A DNA stretch of 64,000 nucleotides from Burkholderiales bacterium. Lineage in GTDB: Bacteria > Pseudomonadota > Gammaproteobacteria > Burkholderiales > Burkholderiaceae_C. Shown here piece by piece: positions 52,770 to 63,210 of the stretch. The position numbers and the translations under genes were made by a program. The DNA lies in assembly GCA_016191525.1 (NCBI GenBank), contig JACPOK010000019.1:744001-808000 (forward strand), given 5' to 3'. Numbering within the stretch: position 1 is the first letter of the stretch; the number at the start of each line of letters is the position of its first letter. The notes below the pieces were generated by a model. It was not told the origin of the DNA. It searched no databases and saw only the letters and a list, made by a program, of their open reading frames with translations.

Positions 52770-53452
52770 GCCAAGCCATGAAGAAACTGGCGCTGTTCGA
52801 CCTGGACCACACGCTGCTGCCGATCGACTCGGACTACTCCTGGGGCGTGTTCACCAACGACATCGGCTGGACCGACCCGGTCTCGTTCAAGCAGCGGAAC
52901 GATGAGTTCTACGAGCACTACAAGGCCGGCACGCTGGACATCCATGACTATGTGCGTTTCGCGACCGACGCGGTACGCGTGAAGGGCGCCGCCGCGGCCG
53001 GGCAGGCCCACCAGCGGTTCATGCGCGAGGTGGTGCAGCCCGAACTGCGGAGCGAGGCGCTGGAGCTGGTGCGCGGCCACGCGCAGGCCGGCGACGAAGT
53101 GGTGATCGTCACTGCCACCAATGAATTCGTGACGCGGCCCATCGCGCAGGCCTTCGGCGTGCGGGAGCTGATCGCTGTCGAGCTGGAACGCGGCGCGGAT
53201 GGCTGGATCACCGGCGCCATCCTGGGCGTGCCGTCGGCGCGCGAGGGAAAAGTCACCCGCGTTTCGCAGTGGCTGGCGGCGCGCGGCTGGGGCTGGGACA
53301 GCGTGGACAGCACTTTTTACACCGATTCCGTCAACGACCTGGCCCTGCTGGAGAAGGTCAACCACCCCGTCGCCACCAATCCCGACGCGCGCCTGCGCGC
53401 CATCGCCCAGGCGCGTGGCTGGCGCATACTCGACCTGTTTGACAAGAAATGA
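52766..53452 (+). CDS. HAD-superfamily (SerB-like subfamily IB) hydrolase
   Basis: The 228 residues have HAD motif I LFDLDHTLLPIDSDYSW, motif II VIVTATNEF and motif III/IV YTDSVNDLALLEKVNHPV. Relatives include phosphoserine and other small-molecule phosphatases (SerB, CicA). The substrate is unknown; it is not the main SerB by position. I use the GTG at 52766, which overlaps the hda stop; an ATG at 52778 is also possible. It overlaps pcnB by ATGA. Confidence 0.88.
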   Translation: MSQAMKKLALFDLDHTLLPIDSDYSWGVFTNDIGWTDPVSFKQRNDEFYEHYKAGTLDIHDYVRFATDAVRVKGAAAAGQAHQRFMREVVQPELRSEALELVRGHAQAGDEVVIVTATNEFVTRPIAQAFGVRELIAVELERGADGWITGAILGVPSAREGKVTRVSQWLAARGWGWDSVDSTFYTDSVNDLALLEKVNHPVATNPDARLRAIAQARGWRILDLFDKK

Positions 53453-55014
53453 TCAAGAAATTCATCGACAAGCTGCTCGGCAAGGCCTCCGGCGCCGGCA
53501 AACCCCGCTTCGGCAAGCGTGAGCAAGTAGGCCCCCAGGAGCACGGCATCGACCCGTCGCTGGTGGATGACCGCGCCCTCAACGTCGTGCACACCCTCAA
53601 GCAGGCCGGCTTCCAGGCCTATGTGGTGGGCGGCGCCGTGCGCGACCTGCTGGTGGGCCTGCGCCCCAAGGACTTCGACGTGGCCACTGACGCCACGCCC
53701 GAGCAGGTCAAGGGCCTGTTCCGGCGCGCCTTCATCATCGGGCGGCGCTTCCGCATCGTGCATGTAGTGTACGGCCGCGGGCGCGAGCACGAAGTGATCG
53801 AGGTGTCCACCTTCCGCGCCCACATGGACAACGCCGCCGCCGAACAGGTGGCTGGCAACGAGAAAACCAGCAAGAGCGAGCTGGCGGGCATGAAGCACGC
53901 GGTGGATTCCACCGGCCGCGTGCTGCGCGACAACGTCTGGGGCCCGCAGGAAGAAGACGCCACCCGGCGCGACTTCACCATCAACGCGATGTACTACGAC
54001 CCGGAGACGCAGATCGTGGTGGACTACCACGACGGCATCAAGGACGCCAAGAAGCGCGTGATCCGCATGATCGGCGACGCCACCGCGCGCTACCGCGAAG
54101 ACCCGGTGCGCATCATCCGCGCCGTTCGCTTCGCCGCCAAGCTGCACCCGTTGGGCTTCAAGCTCGACCCCAAGACCGGCTCGCCGCTGCTGGCGTGCCT
54201 GCCGCTGCTCAACGACGTGCCGCAGAGCCGCCTGTTTGATGAGATGCTCAAGCTGCTCCAGACCGGGCATTCGGTGGCGACCATCGAGCGGCTGAAGGCG
54301 CTGGGGCTTTCGCGCGGCATCTACCCGCTGCTGGACCTGGTGGTGGAGCGGGCCGGCCAGCCTTTCGTCAATGCGGCGCTGCAGGACACCGACCGCCGTG
54401 TCGGCGAGAGCAAGCCGGTGGCGCCCAGCTTCCTGCTGGCCTGCGTGCTGTGGGCCGACGTGCGCGACGGCTGGGCCGCGCGGCTGGGCAAGAAGCAGCA
54501 TCCTTTCCCTGCGCTGCAGGACGCGATCGACGATGTCTTCAATGCGCGCATCGGTGATGTTTCGGGCCGCGGCAAGCTGGCCGCCGACATGCGCGAGATC
54601 TGGATGATGCAGCCGCGCTTTGAAAAGCGCACCGGCAGCACGCCGTTCAGCCTGGTGGAGCAGCCGCGCTTTCGCGCCGGCTTCGACTTCATGCGATTGC
54701 GTGCCGACATCGGCGAGATCGACGTGGTGCTGGGCGATTGGTGGCAGGAGTTCAGCCTGGCCAGCGACGACCTGCGCGAAGACATGGTGGCGCTGCTGCG
54801 CGACGAACAGAAGGGCCCGCGCCGCGTGCGCGTGCCGCGGCCGCCGCAGCCCCAGGGCGATCTGGCGGGCGAGCCCCGGCAGGACGCGGCCGCACCGCCG
54901 CCGGCGTTCGAAGGCGGCGAGGGCGCCGACTCCGGTGCGCCGAAGAAGCGCCGCCGCCGGCGCCGCAAGCCTGCGGGCGAGGGCGGCCAGCCGCCGTCCG
55001 GCTCCGCCGAATAG
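53449..55014 (+). CDS. pcnB: Poly(A) polymerase I
   Basis: PcnB adds 3' poly(A) tails that promote RNA decay. The 521 residues have the class II nucleotidyltransferase core: AYVVGGAVRDLLVGLRPKDF followed by DVATDATP, then RRDFTINAMYYDP and EDPVRIIRAVRFAAKLHPLG. The C-terminus ends in a basic tail (KKRRRRRRKPAGEGG) typical of PcnB. It sits in the run hda-HAD-pcnB-folK. Confidence 0.95.
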   Translation: MIKKFIDKLLGKASGAGKPRFGKREQVGPQEHGIDPSLVDDRALNVVHTLKQAGFQAYVVGGAVRDLLVGLRPKDFDVATDATPEQVKGLFRRAFIIGRRFRIVHVVYGRGREHEVIEVSTFRAHMDNAAAEQVAGNEKTSKSELAGMKHAVDSTGRVLRDNVWGPQEEDATRRDFTINAMYYDPETQIVVDYHDGIKDAKKRVIRMIGDATARYREDPVRIIRAVRFAAKLHPLGFKLDPKTGSPLLACLPLLNDVPQSRLFDEMLKLLQTGHSVATIERLKALGLSRGIYPLLDLVVERAGQPFVNAALQDTDRRVGESKPVAPSFLLACVLWADVRDGWAARLGKKQHPFPALQDAIDDVFNARIGDVSGRGKLAADMREIWMMQPRFEKRTGSTPFSLVEQPRFRAGFDFMRLRADIGEIDVVLGDWWQEFSLASDDLREDMVALLRDEQKGPRRVRVPRPPQPQGDLAGEPRQDAAAPPPAFEGGEGADSGAPKKRRRRRRKPAGEGGQPPSGSAE

Positions 55015-55017
55015 GCC

Positions 55018-55496
55018 ATGAGCCAAACGTCCAGGGCGGCCGTCTCCGCCATCGCCTACGTGGGCCTGGGCGCCAACCTGGGTGATGCGCGCGCTGCCGT
55101 GAGCAGCGCGATCCAGGCGATGGATGGCCTGCCCGCGACCCGGCTGGCGGCCCGGTCGTCGCTGTACGCTAGCGCCCCCGTCGGCGCCACCGGCCCCGAC
55201 TATGTCAACGCCGTGGTGGCGCTGTCCACCCAATTGCCGCCGCAGGAACTGCTGGAGCAGCTTCAGGCCATGGAGCTTGCGGCCGGCCGCGAGCGGCCGC
55301 ACGCCAACGCCCCGCGCACGCTGGACCTGGACATCCTGCTGTATGGCGACCTGCGGATCAACACGCGCTCGCTGTCGGTGCCGCATCCGCGCATGAAGGA
55401 CCGGGCGTTCGTGCTGGTGCCGCTGGCGCAGATCGCGCCGCACCTGGTCACGCCGTCACAGCTGCAGTCGGTGGCGGAGCAGCGCGTCACGCGGCT

Positions 55497-55500
<4 letters not shown>
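55018..55500 (+). CDS. folK: 2-amino-4-hydroxy-6-hydroxymethyldihydropteridine diphosphokinase
   Basis: FolK pyrophosphorylates the pterin in folate synthesis. The 160 residues have AYVGLGANLGDA, YVNAVVAL and RERPHANAPRTLDLDILLYG. It follows pcnB by 3 bases, the usual pcnB-folK pairing. Confidence 0.96.
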
Positions 55501-57034
<1,534 letters not shown>

Positions 57035-57038
57035 ACGG

Positions 57039-57515
57039 CTAGAACCAGTCCACCAGCCCCGACTGCAAGGCGTTCTGGGGATTGGAGCCGGCGTCGCGCA
57101 CGCGTTGCAGGGCTTGCCCGGCCTCCAGCCCCAGCGTCTTGAGCACGCAGGCGGCCACGGTGCCGGTGCGGCCCAGGCCGGCAGCGCAATGCAGCATCAC
57201 GGCGTCACCGGCGCGCAGCGCATCGGCGATGCGCGCCACCTCCGCGCGGAAAGTGCCCGGCTCGTCGGGCACGCCGAAGTTGCGCATCGGCAGGTTGAGC
57301 CAGCGAAAGGGCAGCCTGCCGCGCGCCACGGCGGCGCTGTAGGCGGGGGAAAGCTCGGCGATCTCACTGGCCGGCGTGAGGCACACCACCATGCCCAGCC
57401 CCGCTTGCCGGGCCTGCGCCTCGAAGGCGGGCCAGGTCTCGAAGCGGCCCGGCATGGATGAAAGCCAGAGCGAGCCCGCCACATCGGCAGGCAACTGGAC
57501 AGCGCGAAAAGCCAT
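57039..57515 (-). CDS. Dual-specificity/tyrosine protein phosphatase-like protein
   Basis: The 158 residues contain the CX5R phosphatase loop with C110 and R116 in VMLHCAAGLGRTGTVAACVL, and a general-acid candidate in FGVPDEPGTF. The fold is close to the small cytoplasmic DSP group. It is the last gene of the leftward cytochrome cluster (14 bases after it) and convergent with atpE, with only 4 bases between. The substrate is unknown. Confidence 0.87.
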   Translation of the reverse strand: MAFRAVQLPADVAGSLWLSSMPGRFETWPAFEAQARQAGLGMVVCLTPASEIAELSPAYSAAVARGRLPFRWLNLPMRNFGVPDEPGTFRAEVARIADALRAGDAVMLHCAAGLGRTGTVAACVLKTLGLEAGQALQRVRDAGSNPQNALQSGLVDWF

Positions 57516-57529
57516 GGTCGATTGTGGCG

Positions 57530-58816
57530 CTATTGCTGCGCACCCGTCCCGCGCTGGCGTTCAACTGCAGCCTCGGTCACGGGGGCCGCCTGGTTGCCCC
57601 ATGAAGTGCGGATGTAGGTGAGCACGGCCGCCACGTCGGTGTCGCCCAGCACCAACACGTAAGGCGGCATGCCGTAAGGACGCGGGTTGCCCGCCGTGGC
57701 CGGCGCAAAGCCGCCGTTGTGCACCACCTGCACCAGGTTGGCGGTCACCGGCAGCGTGACGGCACGGTTGCCCGCCAGCGGCGGGTAGGCGCCGGCAATG
57801 CCCTGTCCCTTGTCGCCATGGCATTGCGCGCAGTGCTGCTCATACACTTTGCCGCCGCGCAGGGCCTGGCTGGCTGGCACGGCCACGGTTGCCTGCTGTG
57901 CCTGCGGTGCTTGCGCCGGTGCCTGGGGCAGTGCCTTGAGGTAGACGGCCATGGAATTCAAGTCCTGGGCTGTCAGGTGCTGCGTGCTTTGCAGAACCAC
58001 GTCGGCCATGGGCCCGAGCACGCTGCCGCGCGGTGAGACGCCGGTCTGCAGCACGCGCACGATGTGCTGCGCATCCCAATCGGCAACGCCCGCTTCGGAA
58101 GAAGAGGCCAGCGAAGGGGCGTACCAGTTCTGCATGGGGATGAGCCCCCCCGACAGGTCCATCATGTCGCCGCTGGCGCCCAGCGCATTGCGCGCGGAGT
58201 GGCAGGCCGAGCAGTGGCCCAGGCCGCGCACCAGGTAGGCGCCGCGGTTCCAGTCGGCCGGCTGGCGTGCGTCCTGCCCGCTCGCCGCAGGCTCAAAGTA
58301 CATCGCACGCCACACGGCCAGCGCGGCCTGCGTGCTGTACGGCCAGCGCAGGCCCTGCGGCGTGTTGGGCCGCTGCACGGCCGGCACGCTGCGCAGGTAG
58401 GCATAGAGGGCATCGGAGTCGGCCCGCGTGACATGGGTGTAGTTCGGGTAGGGGAAGGCCGGGTACAGCAGGCGGCCGTCGCGCGAGCGGCCGTTGTGCA
58501 GCGCGCGCCAGAAATGGTCGGCCGACCATTGGCCCAGGCCGGTCGCAGCGTCCGGCGTGAGGTTGCTGGCATAGACGGTGCCGAACGGCGTTTCCAGCGG
58601 GCGGCCGCCGGCGTAGGGCGCGCCGCCGCGCTCGGTGTGGCAGGTGGCGCAGTTGCCCGCGCGCGCCAGGTAAGCGCCGCGCGCAATGTCGCCCGCGGCC
58701 GGCGGGAAGGTCGGCGGTGCGTCGTGGATCCTGTCCTCGCCACGGAAGTTGAGCCAGCCCACCAGCGCCAGCACGGCGAGCACGCCGGCCAGCAAGGCCA
58801 CAAGCGCGCGTTTCAT
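57530..58816 (-). CDS. Triheme c-type cytochrome (alcohol dehydrogenase cytochrome-subunit-like)
   Basis: The 428 residues have one N-terminal membrane anchor or signal (MKRALVALLAGVLAVLALVG) and three haem c motifs: C56-H60 (CATCH), C202-H206 (CSACH) and C329-H333 (CAQCH). The domain order resembles the triheme membrane cytochromes that serve PQQ or flavin dehydrogenases (GAYLARAGNCATCHTERGG). No dehydrogenase is adjacent. The start overlaps the stop of the upstream diheme cytochrome as ATGA. It is part of a YHYH/HupE/cytochrome operon and probably passes electrons in the periplasm. Confidence 0.9.
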   Translation of the reverse strand: MKRALVALLAGVLAVLALVGWLNFRGEDRIHDAPPTFPPAAGDIARGAYLARAGNCATCHTERGGAPYAGGRPLETPFGTVYASNLTPDAATGLGQWSADHFWRALHNGRSRDGRLLYPAFPYPNYTHVTRADSDALYAYLRSVPAVQRPNTPQGLRWPYSTQAALAVWRAMYFEPAASGQDARQPADWNRGAYLVRGLGHCSACHSARNALGASGDMMDLSGGLIPMQNWYAPSLASSSEAGVADWDAQHIVRVLQTGVSPRGSVLGPMADVVLQSTQHLTAQDLNSMAVYLKALPQAPAQAPQAQQATVAVPASQALRGGKVYEQHCAQCHGDKGQGIAGAYPPLAGNRAVTLPVTANLVQVVHNGGFAPATAGNPRPYGMPPYVLVLGDTDVAAVLTYIRTSWGNQAAPVTEAAVERQRGTGAQQ

Positions 58817-59514
58817 GGCACCTGCCTCCCGGCGGGCAGCACCGCGCTGCCGCAGGAAATCTCAGGCGGCCGCGGCAGCGACGCCGCGGGTTTGGTGCTG
58901 GCGGGCAGCGGCTGTGCCGCCAGCCAGGTGGCCACGGCAGCCACGTCTTCCAGGCTGAGGCGTTTGGCGATGCCGGCCATGCAGTCGGGTGCGTGCGCGC
59001 GGCGCTGCCCGGTGCGCCAGGCGCCCAGCTGGCCGTTGAGGTAATCGCGCGGAAGGCCTAGCAGGCCCGGGGTGTTGGGCAGCACGCCGGTCAGCGCCGG
59101 GCCATGGCACTGCACGCAGGCCGGCAGCTTCGCGGCCGGGTCGCCCTGCATCGCCAGCGTGCGGCCGCGTTGCAGCACGGCAGGCGCGGCCGTCGAGGGC
59201 TGCGGCGGCGGATAGGGCACGTCCAGCGAGGCAAAGTGCTGCGCGATCTCCAGCAGGTAGGCATCGGACAACGGGTCCACCATCCGCGTCATCAGGCCGT
59301 AGTGGCGGCGCGCGTCACGGAAATTCAGCAGCTGGTTGTACAGGTAGCCCGCGGGCTTGCCGGCAATGCGCGGATAGTAGCCGTCGGGGCCGGCGCGCCC
59401 TTCCTTGCCGTGGCACGCCACGCACGCCAGCGTGCGCTGCGCCATGCTGTCTTCAAAGGGTGCGGCAATGGCGGCAGTGCAGAAGAAAACAAGCCAGAAG
59501 GCGAGGCGGAACAT
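58813..59514 (-). CDS. Diheme cytochrome c4-like protein
   Basis: The 233 residues have a signal peptide (MFRLAFWLVFFCTAAIAAPF) and two haem sites: C31-H35 (CVACH) and C133-H137 (CVQCH), each in a cytochrome c domain with NQLLNFRDARR and LNGQLGAWRTGQRR. This is the c4 layout of two small haem domains. The start is set by the signal peptide; the longer frame upstream belongs to HupE in another frame. It is coupled to the triheme gene. Confidence 0.88.
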   Translation of the reverse strand: MFRLAFWLVFFCTAAIAAPFEDSMAQRTLACVACHGKEGRAGPDGYYPRIAGKPAGYLYNQLLNFRDARRHYGLMTRMVDPLSDAYLLEIAQHFASLDVPYPPPQPSTAAPAVLQRGRTLAMQGDPAAKLPACVQCHGPALTGVLPNTPGLLGLPRDYLNGQLGAWRTGQRRAHAPDCMAGIAKRLSLEDVAAVATWLAAQPLPASTKPAASLPRPPEISCGSAVLPAGRQVP

Positions 59515-59540
59515 CGCCCAACTATGCCACTGGCGAGTAC

Positions 59541-60596
59541 TCAGATGTGCTGCACCAGCAGCCAGACCCCTGCCAGTGCGGCCGCTGCCGAGGTGGCCTG
59601 GACCATGCGGCGCGGCCCTTGCCGCGGCCACAGGCGGCGTACGGCGGCCATGGCCAGCAGCACCGCCGAAACGAACAGCAGCTGCCCGGCCTCCACGCCC
59701 AGGTTGAATCCCAGCAACTCCGCCCACGGCGTGCCGCTGCCCGACAGTTCGCGCAGCGCGGTGGCGAAACCCAGGCCGTGCACCAGGCCGCAGGCGAACA
59801 CGATGGCGGCGCGCTGGCGCGCCGCCACGCGCGCTCGCCAGAGGTTGTCCAGCGCCACCAGCACGATGCTGGCGGCGATCAGCGGCTCGGCGATGGAGGG
59901 CGGCACGCTGACCCACCCCGCCATCGCCGCGGCCAGCGTGAGGCTGTGGGCCACCGTGAAGCTGGTGGCCACGGCCAGCCAGTAGCGCCAGCTGGCGCCC
60001 GCCGCCAGGATTGTGAGCAGGAACAGCAGGTGGTCCAGCCCGAGCAGGATGTGTTCGGCGCCCAGCAGCACGAAGCGCAGCAGGCGCAGCGGCGCGGCCT
60101 CGAAGAAGTGGTGCGTTGCAGTGCCGGCTGTCAGCACCACCGCCTCGCCGCGGCCCTCCTGCACCGCCTGCAGCGCCAGCGGCGGCTGGCCGGGCGCGAG
60201 CCGCGCCTGCAGCGTAAGGCCGCTCACGGGGTGTGCCCACTTGTAGCGCTGCACGGCGATCAGCTGGTCGGTGGAAGGTGGCGCCGACGGGTCGTGCAGG
60301 TGCGGAATCATGAGGTCTTCCAGCAGCAGCGTGCCCTGTTCGCCGTTGGCCCGGTATTGCAGCCGCGCCGCGGCTTGCCGCAGCAGGCCCGGCCGGTGCC
60401 GGTTGAGTTCGGCCAGCGTCATGCGGCCGTCGCCGTCGTCGTCGAAGCCGGAGAACGCGCTGACGGGCAGCGATACGACGGACATCACCGTGTCGTTGTC
60501 GATGCGCACGCCGCCCTGGTTGGCGGGCATCAGGTGTGCATGGGCCGCCGTGGCGGCCCACATCAGCAAGGCAAGCGCGAGTGCGCGCGGGATCAC
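59541..60596 (-). CDS. HupE/UreJ family membrane protein with an EF-hand-like segment
   Basis: The 351 residues start with a signal peptide (MIPRALALALLMWAATAAHA). A periplasmic part holds an EF-hand-like loop at about 52-63 (FDDDGDGRMTLAELN), unusual for this family. A C-terminal membrane domain follows with LRFVLLGAEHILLGLDHLLF, FTVAHSLTLAAA and FACGLVHGLGFATAL, the histidine-rich HupE/UreJ motif linked to nickel or other metal transport. I choose the GTG at 60596, which overlaps the YHYH stop as GTGA and gives a clean signal peptide; an ATG at 60623 is the alternative. The metal is unknown. Confidence 0.85.
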   Translation of the reverse strand: MIPRALALALLMWAATAAHAHLMPANQGGVRIDNDTVMSVVSLPVSAFSGFDDDGDGRMTLAELNRHRPGLLRQAAARLQYRANGEQGTLLLEDLMIPHLHDPSAPPSTDQLIAVQRYKWAHPVSGLTLQARLAPGQPPLALQAVQEGRGEAVVLTAGTATHHFFEAAPLRLLRFVLLGAEHILLGLDHLLFLLTILAAGASWRYWLAVATSFTVAHSLTLAAAMAGWVSVPPSIAEPLIAASIVLVALDNLWRARVAARQRAAIVFACGLVHGLGFATALRELSGSGTPWAELLGFNLGVEAGQLLFVSAVLLAMAAVRRLWPRQGPRRMVQATSAAAALAGVWLLVQHI

Positions 60597-62269
60597 GGCC
60601 CCGTGAACGAGCCCTTGGCGCATCGCTGGATGTAGGGGTAGCTGCTGGTGATGTAGTAGTGGTAGATGCCGCTCGGGAATTCCGGGGTCACGCCGAAACG
60701 GCCGTTGCATTCATCCAGGTCGCCCAGGCCGGCGACGTATTCATAGTCCTGCGTGAACGTGCCCATGGCCGCCGCGCTGGTGGAAGGCCGGCCGCTGCTG
60801 GGCGTGGTCTTCAGGCGCCAGCTGGATGTAACCACCTTGCTGCCGCTGCTTGCGTTGGTGGCGGTGTTGTAGCCGTAGCGCGCATAAACAGGGAAGCCGT
60901 CGACAGCGAAGCCCACCAGTGCCATCGCCGTGCCCTTGTTCAGCCGGGTGATCAGCCCTTCGGGCATGCCGTGGTAGTGGTAGGTGCCGTTGGGCTGCAC
61001 GTGGGCGTTGCTGATGTCGACACCAAAAGCAAAGTAGGTCTGGTTCAGCGCTTCCACTTTCCACACGCCCGCATTCTGGTAGCTCTCCGCGGTGGACGGG
61101 TCGAACGGCACGCTGTTGATGGCGTAGCCCACCACGTGGTCGACCGCCGTGCCGGTCTGGTTGGTGACCGCCGGGTTCGAAGTGCTGTTGAAGCGCGGGC
61201 TCTGCGCGGAAATCGAATTCGGGTTGTTGGAGTTGGGGAACGTGCCGGGCGTGTAGTCGGGCACGCTGTTGCCGGTCATTGCGCGCTGCCCGCCGGTGCA
61301 GGTGAAGGCCACGGTGGACACCAGGTTCAGCGAGGCGATGCTCACGCTCGCGCTGTACGGGCAAAGCACGGACGCGGTGGAAACCGCCGTGGTGCTGTTG
61401 TTCAGCGTGCTGGTCGTGGTGGTTGTCGTGGTCGTCGTAGTCGTCGTAGTGGTCGTGGTGGTCGCCGCCGGCGTCACCGACACGATGCCCGAGCTCGGGC
61501 CGCTCCCCGCGCTGTTGGCCGCCGTCACCGAGCAGCTGTACGCCGTGCCGTTGGTCATGCCGGTGGCGGTGATCGGGCTGGCCGTGCCCGTGGCGCTGCG
61601 CGTGCCGCTGGTGGCGGCGCAGGACAGGGTGTAGCCGGTGATGACGGCGCCGCCGGTGGAGGAGGGCGCGGTGAAGGCCACCGTGGCCGTGGTGTTGCCG
61701 GCCGTTGCCGCGCCGATGGTGGGCGCCCCCGGCGTGGTCACCGTGGTGGTGGTCGTTGTTGTCGTGGTGGCGCAGCCGGTATTGCCGGGGAAGACGCTGC
61801 AATTGAACGCCGTCAGGTTGGACAGCGGGATCTGGCGGAAATTGTCGGAGCCGACCAGCGCGTAGATGTTGCCGTCCGAATTGTTCACCGCCAGGATGAT
61901 CAGCGTGGTGGGGTAGAAGCGGAAGCTGAACACGCTCTGCGTGCGGTCGGCCTGGGTGGGCGGGAACAGGGTGGGGTAGGTTGCCTCGGCCCAGTCCATG
62001 AAAGTGGTTGCGCTGATCGTGCCCGTGGCGTTGGCCGCGGCCGCACGCGGCTTGCCGGGCCCGAGTTCCAGGCTGAGGAAGCATTCGCCATTGATTTCCT
62101 GGTAGCCCAGGCCGGTGGCCGAGGCCGGCGCACCCGCGCCGCAATAGAAGTTTTCCACCTTGGCCGGCTGCGCGGTATCGACCCGCACCGGCACATCGGA
62201 GCTGCCGCCACCGCACGACGCCAGGACGGACAAGGCGCCCACGGCTGCCCAACGCTTGAAGAAACTCAT
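60593..62269 (-). CDS. YHYH-domain lipoprotein with fibronectin III domain and poly-threonine linkers
   Basis: The 558 residues start MSFFKRWAAVGALSVLASCG, a lipoprotein signal with C19. Residues about 80-165 resemble the WAEATYPTLFP...FYP beta-domain common in Burkholderiales surface proteins. A fibronectin III domain at about 180-268 is flanked by two poly-Thr linkers (about 168-176 and 270-286, up to 17 Thr). The C-terminal YHYH domain has Y430-H-Y-H433 (NGTYHYHGMPEGL), LDECNGR and PSGIYHYYI. YHYH proteins are poorly characterised; some are membrane-linked. A GGAGG ribosome site precedes the ATG. It is the first gene of the cluster, and a TTGTGGAG inverted repeat lies upstream. Confidence 0.88.
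   Translation of the reverse strand: MSFFKRWAAVGALSVLASCGGGSSDVPVRVDTAQPAKVENFYCGAGAPASATGLGYQEINGECFLSLELGPGKPRAAAANATGTISATTFMDWAEATYPTLFPPTQADRTQSVFSFRFYPTTLIILAVNNSDGNIYALVGSDNFRQIPLSNLTAFNCSVFPGNTGCATTTTTTTTTVTTPGAPTIGAATAGNTTATVAFTAPSSTGGAVITGYTLSCAATSGTRSATGTASPITATGMTNGTAYSCSVTAANSAGSGPSSGIVSVTPAATTTTTTTTTTTTTTTTTSTLNNSTTAVSTASVLCPYSASVSIASLNLVSTVAFTCTGGQRAMTGNSVPDYTPGTFPNSNNPNSISAQSPRFNSTSNPAVTNQTGTAVDHVVGYAINSVPFDPSTAESYQNAGVWKVEALNQTYFAFGVDISNAHVQPNGTYHYHGMPEGLITRLNKGTAMALVGFAVDGFPVYARYGYNTATNASSGSKVVTSSWRLKTTPSSGRPSTSAAAMGTFTQDYEYVAGLGDLDECNGRFGVTPEFPSGIYHYYITSSYPYIQRCAKGSFTGP
61400..61460. repeat. Trinucleotide ACN repeat encoding the long poly-Thr linker
   Basis: On the minus strand this is a run of ACN codons, mostly ACC and ACG, giving about 17 consecutive threonines. 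It is unstable-looking sequence that can change length by slippage without breaking the frame. A shorter run (about 9 Thr) lies at 61744-61772. Confidence 0.75.
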
Positions 62270-62343
62270 TTTTTACTACCTCCGGGTTTGTGGAGATTTT
62301 CCCAGCAAGCGGCGTGCCTGCCCGTCCGTATTTGCCCCAGTCA

Positions 62344-62367
62344 ATTGTGGAGAGGCGCCTCCACAAT
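62344..62367. promoter_or_regulatory. Inverted repeat ATTGTGGAG-N6-CTCCACAAT between divergent genes
   Basis: The two 9-bp arms are perfect. A third TTGTGGAG lies at 62288-62295, in direct orientation with the left arm. Both genes start close by (62269 leftward, 62445 rightward), so it is a likely operator, though a hairpin role cannot be excluded. Confidence 0.55.
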
Positions 62368-62444
62368 CCAGTCGCGGCGGGGACGAGGCGGGCGCGCGGC
62401 CTCACCTAGGATGGGTCATTCGCAAAAAAGGATGGAGATCCCAG

Positions 62445-63206
62445 GTGCAGGCAGATTTCAAGGGCAAGACGGCGCTGGTCACCGGCGCAGGCGGCGGTAT
62501 AGGGCGCGCAGCCGCGCTGGCGTTCGCGCGGGCCGGGGCGCGGGTGGCGGTGGTGGATATCGCCAGCGCGGCGGGCGAGGAGACAGCGCAGCTGATCCGC
62601 GCCGCCGGCGGCGATGCGCGCTTCATGCGCGCCGACGTGACGCGCACCGCGGACGTGCAGGCCATGGTGGCCGACACCGTAGCGGCCTGGGGGCGGCTGG
62701 ACTGCGCCTTCAACAACGCCGGCATCGAGGAAGAGCACATGCGCCTGGCCGAATGCAGCGAGGAAACCTTCGACCGCATCATGGCCGTCAACGTCAAGGG
62801 GGTCTGGCTTTGCATGAAGCACCAGCTCGGGCAGATGCTGGCGCAGGGCGGCGGCGCCATCGTCAACACCGCCTCGGTTGCCGGCCTGGTGGGCGCGCCC
62901 AAGATGGCGGCCTACAGCGCCAGCAAGCATGCGGTGATCGGCCTGACCAAATCGGCCGCGGTCGAATACGGGCGCAAGAACATCCGCGTCAACGCCATCT
63001 GCCCCGGCATCATCCGCACCGCGATGTATGACCGCGCCATCGCGGCCGACCCGCAGGTCGAGGCGCATGCCGCCGGCCTGCACCCGCTGGGGCGGCTGGG
63101 CTTGGCGGACGAGGTGGCGGCGGTGGCCCTGTGGCTGTGCTCGGACGCCGCTTCCTTCGTCACCGGCCACGCTCACACCGTGGACGGCGGGATGACCGCG
63201 ATCTGA
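62445..63206 (+). CDS. Short-chain dehydrogenase/reductase
   Basis: The 253 residues have the classic SDR motifs: TGAGGGIGRAAA (cofactor), NNAG, S144 and YxxxK (Y157, K161 in AAYSASKHAVIG). D38 after the second beta strand (VVDIAS) suggests NAD(H) rather than NADP(H). The start is GTG at 62445 with GGAG seven bases upstream; no in-frame ATG fits. The substrate is unknown. It diverges from the YHYH operon over a shared operator-like dyad. Confidence 0.9.
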   Translation: MQADFKGKTALVTGAGGGIGRAAALAFARAGARVAVVDIASAAGEETAQLIRAAGGDARFMRADVTRTADVQAMVADTVAAWGRLDCAFNNAGIEEEHMRLAECSEETFDRIMAVNVKGVWLCMKHQLGQMLAQGGGAIVNTASVAGLVGAPKMAAYSASKHAVIGLTKSAAVEYGRKNIRVNAICPGIIRTAMYDRAIAADPQVEAHAAGLHPLGRLGLADEVAAVALWLCSDAASFVTGHAHTVDGGMTAI

Positions 63207-63210
63207 CCGG

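Noticed and set aside
61400..61470. Short regular repeats that might be a CRISPR array
   Set aside because: They are in-frame ACN codons of a poly-Thr linker with no unique spacers; no cas genes are present.
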